Shown one piece after another: positions 7,467 through 14,708 of a stretch of 41,400 bases of DNA. The stretch spans positions 1 through 41,400 of the forward strand of contig NZ_LNTD01000053.1 in NCBI RefSeq assembly GCF_001462455.1, given 5' to 3'. Both the position numbers and the translations under genes were made by a program. The notes beneath the pieces are model-generated. The model ran no database searches and was not told the origin of the DNA. It worked only from the letters and a program-made list of their open reading frames with translations. Within the stretch, counting starts at the first letter, position 1. Each line of letters begins with the position of its first letter. The stretch is from Cellulomonas sp. B6 (GTDB taxonomy: Bacteria > Actinomycetota > Actinomycetes > Actinomycetales > Cellulomonadaceae).

Positions 7467-9284
7467 TTGAAGATCAGGCGGACCAGCGTTGCTGTGGCCC
7501 TGTTCGCGGCCGGCGCTCTCGTGCTGAGCGCGTGCGCGAACACCCCGCAGGACGAGCCCGACGGCGGCGGCTCGTCGGCGGCGGCGGCCGGCGGCGGCAC
7601 CCTCACGGTGGCGGAGACGAACCAGTTCTCGTCCTTCAACCCGAACACGTCGAACGGCAACGTCGACATCAACTCGAAGCTCATCACGTACCCGACGCGC
7701 TCGTGGTTCAACTACGTCGACGGCTCGTCGTTCGCGGCGGGCAACCCGTCGGTGAAGAAGGACGAGTCCTTCGGCACGTACGAGGTCGAGTCCGAGGACC
7801 CGCTGACCGTCAAGTACACGGTCAACGAGGGTGTCGTGTGGTCGGACGGCGAGCCGGTCGACGCCGACGACCTGGTCTTCGCGTGGGCCATCCAGTCGGG
7901 CCACTACAACTCCGAGACCGTGACCTACTTCGACTACGCGGGTGACTCCACCACGCTCGGTCTGACCGAGTTCCCCGAGGTCGGCGAGGACGGTCGCTCG
8001 ATCACCCTGAAGTACTCCGAGCCCGCCGCCGACTGGGAGGTCGCGTTCGCGGCCGACGCGCCGGCGCACGTGGTGGCCAAGAACGCCGGTCTCGCCGACG
8101 GCAAGGCCCTCCTCGACCTGCTCGAGGCGCAGGCGGACGTCGCCCCCACCGCGACGGCCGACAACGCCGAGCTGCGCGCCGTGGCCGACTTCTGGAACAC
8201 CGGCTACGACTCCACCGTGCTGCCCTCGGACCCCGAGCTCTACCTGTCCTCGGGCCCGTACATCATCTCGGACGTCGTCGAGAACCAGTCGGTCACGCTG
8301 GTCCCGAACGACAAGTACACGGGCGACCTGAAGGCGCAGCTCGACACGATCATCATGCGCACCATCCCGGACGCCACGGCGGCCGTGCAGGCGCTCGGCA
8401 ACGGTGAGGTCGACGTCATCTCGCCGCAGTCCTCGGCCGACACGCTGACGGCGCTCAAGGCGCTCGACGGCGTCACGCTGCACCAGGGCGACCAGCTCGC
8501 GTACGACCACATCGACCTGACCTTCAACAACAACGGCCCGTTCGACCCGGCCACCTACGGCGGCGACGCCGCGAAGGCGCAGAAGGTCCGTGAGGCGTTC
8601 CTCAAGACGATCCCGCGTCAGCAGATCCTCGACGCGATCATCACGCCGCAGAAGGACGACGCGCAGATCCTCAACTCGCAGCTCTTCGTCCCGGCCCAGG
8701 CCTCGTACGAGGACAGCGTCGCGTCCAACGGCTCGGCCGACTACCCGGGTGAGCCCGACGTCGAGGGCGCCAAGGCGCTGCTCGCCGAGGCCGGCGTGAC
8801 CAGCCCGACCGTGCGCATCCTCTACAACGTCAACAACCCGAACCGCGTGAACGCCTACACCCTGATCGCCGCCTCGGCGACGCAGGCCGGGTTCGTCATC
8901 GACGACCAGGGCGACGCGGCGTGGGGCTCGCGCCTGAGCGACGGCTCGTACGACGCCGCGATCTTCGGCTGGATCAACAGCGGCATCGGTGTCGCCGGCG
9001 TCCCGCAGATCTTCTCGACCACGGGTGGTGGCAACTACAACGGCTACTCGAACGCGAAGGTCGACGAGCTGGCGGCCAAGCTGGTCGTGACGCTCGACAC
9101 GGACCAGCAGGCGGCGATCCAGGAGGAGATCGACCCGTACATGTTCGCGGACGCGTACGGTCTGCCGCTCTTCCAGTCGGTCGGTCTGGACGCGGTCGGC
9201 GACCGTGTCGACGGCGTCAACGAGTACAACCCCAACCAGGCCGGTGTCTGGTGGAACACGTGGGAGTGGACGGTCAGCGACTGA
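7467..9284 (+). CDS. Peptide-type ABC substrate-binding lipoprotein
   Basis: A solute-binding protein of family 5 (OppA/DppA class) that captures oligopeptides or similar ligands outside the membrane. The start is a TTG at 7467, four bases after a perfect AGGAGG; no ATG or GTG in frame has such a site. From it, a lipoprotein signal runs to the lipobox LSAC, with the acylated cysteine at residue 23, followed by a Gly/Ser/Ala linker. Family-5 features follow: LTVAETNQFSSFNP, a WSDGEPVDADDLVFAW segment, and a C-terminal half that ends in VWWNTWEWTVSD. Length is 605 residues, normal for the family. It heads the operon with two permeases and a double ATPase. Ligand specificity is unknown. Confidence 0.93.
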   Translation: MKIRRTSVAVALFAAGALVLSACANTPQDEPDGGGSSAAAAGGGTLTVAETNQFSSFNPNTSNGNVDINSKLITYPTRSWFNYVDGSSFAAGNPSVKKDESFGTYEVESEDPLTVKYTVNEGVVWSDGEPVDADDLVFAWAIQSGHYNSETVTYFDYAGDSTTLGLTEFPEVGEDGRSITLKYSEPAADWEVAFAADAPAHVVAKNAGLADGKALLDLLEAQADVAPTATADNAELRAVADFWNTGYDSTVLPSDPELYLSSGPYIISDVVENQSVTLVPNDKYTGDLKAQLDTIIMRTIPDATAAVQALGNGEVDVISPQSSADTLTALKALDGVTLHQGDQLAYDHIDLTFNNNGPFDPATYGGDAAKAQKVREAFLKTIPRQQILDAIITPQKDDAQILNSQLFVPAQASYEDSVASNGSADYPGEPDVEGAKALLAEAGVTSPTVRILYNVNNPNRVNAYTLIAASATQAGFVIDDQGDAAWGSRLSDGSYDAAIFGWINSGIGVAGVPQIFSTTGGGNYNGYSNAKVDELAAKLVVTLDTDQQAAIQEEIDPYMFADAYGLPLFQSVGLDAVGDRVDGVNEYNPNQAGVWWNTWEWTVSD

Positions 9285-9309
9285 CCCGCTGACACCTCCG
9301 GTGTGACGA

Positions 9310-9352
9310 CGACGGCGCCGGGACTCGCGAGCTCGCAGTCCCGGCGCCGTCG
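9310..9352. terminator. 16-bp perfect hairpin between binding protein and permease
   Basis: CGACGGCGCCGGGACT (9310–9325) pairs without mismatch with 9337–9352; the 11-base loop contains the palindrome GCGAGCTCGC. A stem here is typical of partial termination or 3'-end protection, which gives more binding protein than permease. Confidence 0.8.
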
Positions 9353-9382
9353 CGCGCGGACCAGGAAGGTCCGACCGGGGGA

Positions 9383-9388
9383 TACAGT
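9383..9388 (+). promoter_or_regulatory. Possible internal -10 box before permease genes
   Basis: TACAGT in a GGGGATACAGTTCTG context lies between the hairpin and the permease start. It could give separate transcription of the permease genes. No clear -35 is seen. Confidence 0.3.
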
Positions 9389-9495
9389 TCTGTCCACCCG
9401 CGCCCGAACACAGATCGGGCGTCCCCCTGCACGTCCCGTCTCGACAGGCCGGCGCGACCCCCCGCCGCCGACCCCGTCGTGCGAGAGCGAGAGAC

Positions 9496-11025
9496 ATGAC
9501 TTCCTACGTCTTGCGGCGCCTCGGTGTGTCGCTGCTGATCCTGCTCGGCGCGTCGTTCCTCGTGTACCAGCTGGTCGCCCTCTCGGGCGACCCCCTGGCG
9601 GAGTTCCGCGAGTCGAACCGCCCCAACAAGGACGCCCTGATGGCGCAGCGCTCGGCGCTGCTCAACCTCGACGTCCCGGCGCCGGTGCGGTACTTCCTGT
9701 GGCTCGGCGGCGCCGTCAAGTGCGTCGTCCCCGGGCAGTGCGACCTGGGCCGCACGCTCCAGGGCCAGCCCGTCACGCAGGCGCTCGGATCCGCGATCCC
9801 CTCGACGCTCCAGCTGGTCGCGGTCGCCACGGTCCTCGCGATCGTCGTCGGCATCGCGATCGGCATCGTCACCGCGCTGCGCCAGTACTCGGCGCTCGAC
9901 TACGGCGTGACGTTCCTGACCTTCCTGTTCTTCTCGCTCCCCGTGTTCTGGGTCGCCGTGCTCCTCAAGGAGTTCGGTGCGATCCGGTTCAACAACTTCC
10001 TCGCCGACCCGAGCGTGCCGATCGCGACGGTCGTCGTCGTCGGGCTGGTGTCCGGGCTGGTGTGGGCGGTGATCGTGGGCGGAGACCTGCGCCGTCGGCT
10101 CATCACGTTCGCCGTCGCGACCGTCGCCGCCGGTGGGGTGCTGTGGTACCTGGGCGCGACGCAGTGGTTCCGCTACCCGGGGCTGGGCCCCGCGCTCGTC
10201 GCCGTGACCGGTGTCGGCATCGCGGTCGGCCTGTCGGCCCTCATCGCGGGCTCGCAGAACCGCCGCGCGCTGTACGCCTCGCTCGTCACGGTCGCGCTCG
10301 CGCTGGTCGCGATGTTCGCGCTGCGGCCGCTGCTGGACCGCGCGACGCTCCCGCTGATCCTGCTGCTCGGGCTGCTCGCGGTGGGTGCGGGCGTGCTCGT
10401 CGGCTACCTGTTCGGCGGCTACGACCGCCGGCAGTCGATGCGTGTGGCCGGGCTGACGTCGTTCCTCGTCGCCGGGCTCGTCATGCTCGACCGGTTCATG
10501 ATCGCGTGGCCGTCGTACTTCACGGCCGTGCGCGGCCGTCCCGTCGCGACGATCGGCTCCGAGACCCCCGGGCTCAGCGGTGACTTCTGGGTCCACGGGC
10601 TCGACAAGTACACCCACCTCGTGCTGCCGACGCTCGCGCTCATGCTCATCTCGCTCGCGTCGTACACGCGCTACTCACGCGCGTCGATGCTCGAGGTGAT
10701 GGGCCAGGACTACGTCCGCACGGCGCGCGCCAAGGGCCTGCCCGAGCGCGTCGTCGTCGTCCGGCACGCGTTCCGCAACGCGCTGATCCCGCTCGCGACG
10801 ATCGTCGCGTACGACATCGGCGGCCTGCTGGGCGGTGCCGTCATCACCGAGAACGTGTTCTCGTTCAAGGGCATGGGCGCGTTGTTCATCAACGGGCTCA
10901 CCCACCAGGACCCCAACCCCGTCATGGGGACGTTCCTGGTCGTCGGGATCACGGCGGTGGTGTTCAACCTCCTGGCCGACCTGGCGTACTCCGCACTCGA
11001 CCCGCGCGTGAGGGTGAAGGCATGA
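9496..11025 (+). CDS. Peptide ABC permease, DppB type, with large insertion
   Basis: This DppB/OppB-class permease has 509 residues, against about 310–340 for the family. The canonical parts are the N-terminal helix MTSYVLRRLGVSLLILLGAS, the first membrane block (SALDYGVTFLTFLFFSLPVFW) and the C-terminal coupling loop with the EAA motif (GQDYVRTARAKGLPERVVVV, RNALIPLATI). Between about residues 170 and 350 there is an extra block of some 175 residues with about six hydrophobic segments and only short charged loops. No frameshift or stop is seen, so the insertion is probably real protein. The ATG at 9496 follows the purine-rich GCGAGAGCGAGAGAC. It overlaps the next gene by four bases (ATGA). 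Confidence 0.9.
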   Translation: MTSYVLRRLGVSLLILLGASFLVYQLVALSGDPLAEFRESNRPNKDALMAQRSALLNLDVPAPVRYFLWLGGAVKCVVPGQCDLGRTLQGQPVTQALGSAIPSTLQLVAVATVLAIVVGIAIGIVTALRQYSALDYGVTFLTFLFFSLPVFWVAVLLKEFGAIRFNNFLADPSVPIATVVVVGLVSGLVWAVIVGGDLRRRLITFAVATVAAGGVLWYLGATQWFRYPGLGPALVAVTGVGIAVGLSALIAGSQNRRALYASLVTVALALVAMFALRPLLDRATLPLILLLGLLAVGAGVLVGYLFGGYDRRQSMRVAGLTSFLVAGLVMLDRFMIAWPSYFTAVRGRPVATIGSETPGLSGDFWVHGLDKYTHLVLPTLALMLISLASYTRYSRASMLEVMGQDYVRTARAKGLPERVVVVRHAFRNALIPLATIVAYDIGGLLGGAVITENVFSFKGMGALFINGLTHQDPNPVMGTFLVVGITAVVFNLLADLAYSALDPRVRVKA

Positions 11026-12098
11026 GCAGCACGACGCAGACCGACGAGCGCGAGTCCCGGGAGGTGCCCGGCGAGCTCCGCGGCATGAGCCAGGGTGCCC
11101 TCGTCCGCAAGAGGTTCCTCGGGCACACCGGCGCGATCGTCTCGCTCGTGCTGCTCGTCCTGGTGGTCCTGCTGGCCCTGACGTCCGTGGGCGTCGGCCC
11201 GATCCCGGGCTGGTGGCAGTACCGCTGGACCGACACGCCGGTGCTCCAGAACGGCGGGCGCCCGACGCTGCAGCTGTTCCCGTTCTCGCTCGGCGAGCAC
11301 CCGTTCGGCCAGGACACGGTCGGACGCGACTACTTCGCCATGACGATGCGCGGCACGCAGATCTCGCTCGCGATCACGTTCATGGTCGGCATGATCTCCG
11401 CGCTCATCGGCGTGGTCTTCGGCGCCGCGTCCGGCTACTTCCGCGGCTGGATCGAGGCCGTGCTCATGCGCCTGACCGACATGGTCATCATCATCCCGGT
11501 GCTGCTGATCGGCGCCGTGATCGCGTACAACGCGGACGGCGGTGTGCTCGTGCTGGGCGTGCTCCTGGGCCTCACCACGTGGACCGGCATGGCGCGGCTC
11601 GTACGCGGTGACTTCCTGTCGCTGCGCGAGCGCGAGTTCGTCGACGCGGCCCGGCTCGCGGGTGCGAGCGACGCGCGGATCATCTTCCGGCACATCCTGC
11701 CGAACGCGGTCGGCGTCATCACGGTCAACGCGACGCTGCTCATGTCCTCGGCGATCCTGCTCGAGACCGCGCTGTCCTACCTCGGCATGGGCGTCCGTGC
11801 GCCCGACACGTCACTCGGTCTCCTCATCAGCGCGAACCAGGCGGCGTTCTCCACGCGGCCGTGGCTGTTCTGGTTCCCGGGCCTGTTCATCGTGCTGATC
11901 TGCCTGTGCATCAACTTCATCGGCGACGGCCTGCGCGACGCGTTCGACCCGCGGCAGCGCAAGGTCTCCCTGCGCCGCATGAAGGAGTCGGGCCCCGGCC
12001 GCCCGGACGCGGCCGGTGCCGCGCCCGCCGTCGCCGCGCCCGACCGCACCGACGGGCAGCCTCGTTCAGGACCCGTCGGGTCCGTGGACGGCGCGTGA
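11022..12098 (+). CDS. Peptide ABC permease, DppC type
   Basis: The second permease subunit, 358 residues. It has a cytosolic N-terminus with the OppC_N-like VRKRFLGHTGAIVSL segment, the periplasmic signature EHPFGQDTVGRDYFAMTMRG typical of DppC/OppC, five to six helices and the EAA loop EREFVDAARLAGASDARIIF. The ATG overlaps the stop of the DppB-type gene (ATGA), so translation is coupled. The C-terminal 45 residues are Pro/Ala-rich and charged. The next operon gene on this strand starts 667 bases later because a minus-strand gene lies between. Confidence 0.94.
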   Translation: MSSTTQTDERESREVPGELRGMSQGALVRKRFLGHTGAIVSLVLLVLVVLLALTSVGVGPIPGWWQYRWTDTPVLQNGGRPTLQLFPFSLGEHPFGQDTVGRDYFAMTMRGTQISLAITFMVGMISALIGVVFGAASGYFRGWIEAVLMRLTDMVIIIPVLLIGAVIAYNADGGVLVLGVLLGLTTWTGMARLVRGDFLSLREREFVDAARLAGASDARIIFRHILPNAVGVITVNATLLMSSAILLETALSYLGMGVRAPDTSLGLLISANQAAFSTRPWLFWFPGLFIVLICLCINFIGDGLRDAFDPRQRKVSLRRMKESGPGRPDAAGAAPAVAAPDRTDGQPRSGPVGSVDGA

Positions 12099-12115
12099 CG
12101 CCGGTGCGCACCGTG

Positions 12116-12149
12116 CGTCGTGCCGGCTCAGCCGAGGTACGGCACGACG
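12116..12149. terminator. Bidirectional hairpin between convergent genes
   Basis: CGTCGTGCCG (12116–12125) pairs perfectly with CGGCACGACG (12140–12149). It covers the 3' end of the PH-domain gene and follows the DppC stop by 18 bases. A separate 12-bp palindrome, CGGTGCGCACCG, is at 12102–12113. Confidence 0.6.
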
Positions 12150-12739
12150 GCGGTGACCGCCAGCGCGAGCACGGAGCCGAGCAGGCGCACGTGCGTGCGG
12201 CGCACGACGGGCGTCTCGTCCGCGACACCGGCCTCGAGCCGGCCGGCCTCGACGAGCGCGGACCAGCGCTCGCGCACGTGGCGGGCGACGACCGCGGACG
12301 GGGAGCCCGGCAGCTCGCCGATGCTCACGGCGCCGCGACCGTCCGCGGCGCCGCGCCCCGCGGCGCGCACGTCCTGCGCGGTCGCCGACGCGGCCGTGTG
12401 GCGTCCTGGTCCGGGGGCCGCGAAGACCTCGACGCGCGTGCGCGGGGTCACGAGCGTGCAGGTGAACCGCGTGCGCACATCGATGAGGGCCGCCCAGGGC
12501 ACGAGCGTCGTGGTCAGGGGGTTGACGACGAGCACGCCGGTCTCGTCCACCACGACGTGCGGTCGGTAGAAGACCGCCCAGCCCAGCAACGCCGCCAGCA
12601 GGGCGCCCGGCAGGGCGCGCAGACCCGCGGCAGCGCCGCCGGTCACCACCTCGGCGGTCGTCAGACCCACGGCGACGAGCCAGGTGGCTCCGGTGAGCAC
12701 GGCCGAGCTGCGCGGCCGGTACGTCCACTGCTGTTCCAC
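12128..12739 (-). CDS. PH-domain membrane protein
   Basis: A 203-residue protein of the bacterial PH-domain membrane type common in Micrococcales; its function is unknown. Two hydrophobic segments (SAVLTGATWLVAVGLTTAEV and LPGALLAALLGWAVFY) precede a small beta-rich domain (HVVVDETGVLVVNPLTTTLV, then PWAALIDVRTRF, then RTRVEVFAAPG). A last helix (HVRLLGSVLALAVTAVVPYL) ends the protein. The GTG start at 12739 gives the usual WTYRPRSS lead-in; no clear ribosome-binding site is seen. It lies on the opposite strand between permease and ATPase genes of one ABC operon, so its mRNA would be fully antisense to a read-through operon transcript. Codon bias supports this strand. Confidence 0.8.
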   Translation of the reverse strand: MEQQWTYRPRSSAVLTGATWLVAVGLTTAEVVTGGAAAGLRALPGALLAALLGWAVFYRPHVVVDETGVLVVNPLTTTLVPWAALIDVRTRFTCTLVTPRTRVEVFAAPGPGRHTAASATAQDVRAAGRGAADGRGAVSIGELPGSPSAVVARHVRERWSALVEAGRLEAGVADETPVVRRTHVRLLGSVLALAVTAVVPYLG

Positions 12740-12765
12740 CCCGTCATGATCTCAGGAGCACCGCG

Positions 12766-14556
12766 ATGACCACGTCCGACGCGACCACGACCCCGGTCCT
12801 TCAGGTCAGCGACCTGTCGGTCGACTTCGCCGTGGACCGACGCTGGGTCCCCGCCGCGATCCGGCTCAACTACGAGGTGCGCGCCGGTGAGGTGCTCGCG
12901 ATCGTCGGCGAGTCCGGCTCCGGCAAGTCCGTGAGCTCGATGGCGATCCTCGACCTGCTGCCCCGCAACGCCCGGGTCTCCGGCTCGATCAAGCTGCGCG
13001 GCGAGGAGCTGCGCGGCATGTCCGCGCAGCGCATGCGCCGCGTGCGCGGCGACGACATCGCGATGATCTTCCAGGAGCCGATGACCGCGCTGAACCCGGC
13101 GTACACGGTCGGCGCCCAGATCGTCGAGACGCTGCGTCTGCACCGGGCGATCTCGCCCTCCGAGGCACGCGACCGCGCGATCGAGCTGCTGCGCATGGTC
13201 GAGCTGCCGGACCCCGAGAAGGCGTTCCGCTCCTACCCCCACCAGCTCTCGGGCGGGCAGCGGCAGCGCGCGATGATCGCGCAGTCGCTCTCGTGCGACC
13301 CCGCGCTGCTCATCGCCGACGAGCCGACCACGGCGCTCGACGTCACGGTGCAGGCCGAGATCCTCGACCTCATGCGGAACCTGCGCGACCGGCTCGACTC
13401 CGCGGTCATCCTCATCACGCACGACATGGGCGTGGTCGCCGACCTCGCGGACCGCATCGCGGTCATGCGGCAGGGCGTGATCGTCGAGACCGGCCCGGCC
13501 GAGGAGATCTTCGCCCGGCCCCAGCACCCGTACACCCAGGAGCTCCTCGCGGCCGTGCCGCACCTCGGAGGCCCGGAGATCGACCTCACGGCCGCGCTCG
13601 CGTCCGTGACGGGCGCCGAGGACCTCGTGCAGGAGGTGAGCCCGCAGGAGCTCGCCGCACGCGAGGCGGAGAACGCGCGACGTCTCGCCGAGGCGGCCGA
13701 GGCCGAGCGCCAGCGGCTCGAGCGCATCGGCGAGCCCGTCCTCTCGCTGCGCGGCGTCGCGATCGAGTACCCCAAGCAGGGGCGGATGCCGGCGTTCCGC
13801 GCGGTGAGCGACGCGGACCTCATCGTCCACGCGGGCGAGGTCGTCGGTCTCGTGGGCGAGTCCGGCTCCGGCAAGACCACCATCGGCCGCGCCGCCGTGG
13901 GTCTGCTCCCGGCGGTCGAGGGAGAGCTGACCGTCGCCGGGCTCGACGTGCGCAACGCCACCCGCAAGGACCTCGCGGCGCTGCGCCGCAAGGTGGGCAT
14001 GGTCTTCCAGGACCCGTCGTCGTCGCTCAACCCGCGCCTGCCGATCGGCGAGAGCATCGGCGAGCCGCTGCGCCTCGCGGGCGAGGCCAAGGGCCAGGCG
14101 CTGCAGCGGCGGATCGAGGAGCTGCTCGACCAGGTCGAGCTGCCCCGCGCCTACCGCAACCGCTACCCGCACGAGCTGTCCGGCGGTCAGAAGCAGCGCG
14201 TCGGCATCGCGCGGGCGCTGTCGCTCTCGCCCGAGCTGCTCGTGGCGGACGAGCCCACCTCGGCGCTCGACGTGTCGGTGCAGGCGCACGTGCTCGAGCT
14301 GCTCCAGGAGCTCCAGCAGCGCCTGCGGTTCGCGTGCCTGTTCGTCACGCACGACCTCGCGGTCGTCGACCTGCTGGCCGACCGCATCGCCGTGATGCGG
14401 CGCGGCGAGATCGTCGAGCAGGGCTCGCGCGACGAGATCCTGCGCCGGCCGCAGCACGCGTACACGCAGCGCCTCATCGCGGCGGTCCCGCTGCCGAACC
14501 CCGAGAAGCAGCGCGAGCGCCGCCGGCTGCGCGAGCTGCTCGCCGACGCGGGCTGA
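12766..14556 (+). CDS. Fused double ATPase of peptide ABC transporter (DppD–DppF)
   Basis: Two complete ABC ATPases in one 596-residue chain, energising the peptide importer. Domain 1 has Walker A GESGSGKS (residue 48 on), signature LSGGQRQR (161 on) and Walker B LLIADEPTTALD (to about 188). A Glu/Ala/Arg-rich linker (EAENARRLAEAAEAERQRLE) follows. Domain 2 has Walker A GESGSGKTT (364 on), LSGGQKQR and LLVADEPTSALD. Each half ends with the oligopeptide-transporter C-terminal motif (HPYTQELLAAVP, HAYTQRLIAAVP). The ATG at 12766 has AGGAG at 12754–12758. It is separated from the permeases by the minus-strand PH gene, so it needs either its own promoter or antisense read-through. Confidence 0.96.
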   Translation: MTTSDATTTPVLQVSDLSVDFAVDRRWVPAAIRLNYEVRAGEVLAIVGESGSGKSVSSMAILDLLPRNARVSGSIKLRGEELRGMSAQRMRRVRGDDIAMIFQEPMTALNPAYTVGAQIVETLRLHRAISPSEARDRAIELLRMVELPDPEKAFRSYPHQLSGGQRQRAMIAQSLSCDPALLIADEPTTALDVTVQAEILDLMRNLRDRLDSAVILITHDMGVVADLADRIAVMRQGVIVETGPAEEIFARPQHPYTQELLAAVPHLGGPEIDLTAALASVTGAEDLVQEVSPQELAAREAENARRLAEAAEAERQRLERIGEPVLSLRGVAIEYPKQGRMPAFRAVSDADLIVHAGEVVGLVGESGSGKTTIGRAAVGLLPAVEGELTVAGLDVRNATRKDLAALRRKVGMVFQDPSSSLNPRLPIGESIGEPLRLAGEAKGQALQRRIEELLDQVELPRAYRNRYPHELSGGQKQRVGIARALSLSPELLVADEPTSALDVSVQAHVLELLQELQQRLRFACLFVTHDLAVVDLLADRIAVMRRGEIVEQGSRDEILRRPQHAYTQRLIAAVPLPNPEKQRERRRLRELLADAG

Positions 14557-14603
14557 CGCCCGACGCCACCACCGCCCCGCGCGTGGTGAGCACGCTGTGA
14601 CGT

Positions 14604-14636
14604 GGTGCCGGGTCCGACGAGGTCGGGCCCGGCACC
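14604..14636. terminator. Strong hairpin after ABC ATPase gene
   Basis: GGTGCCGGGTCCGAC (14604–14618) pairs with 14622–14636 with one G·U pair, around the triloop GAG. Three more pairs can extend the base of the stem. It lies 47 bases after the ATPase stop. Confidence 0.75.
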
Positions 14637-14708
14637 GCGGGTTCTGCCGGGCGCGCGCCGCCCGGAGCTGCTCGGGCACGGTCGGTTCACAGCTGCAGGA
14701 GGACGTCG

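Noticed and set aside
7455-9497. 680-codon minus-strand open frame opposite the binding lipoprotein
   Set aside because: Shadow frame; the plus strand has the lipobox, ribosome-binding site and family motifs.
9496-11025. Two permeases fused by a frameshift or assembly error
   Set aside because: The frame is continuous, only one EAA loop exists, and the extra block has no permease motif of its own.
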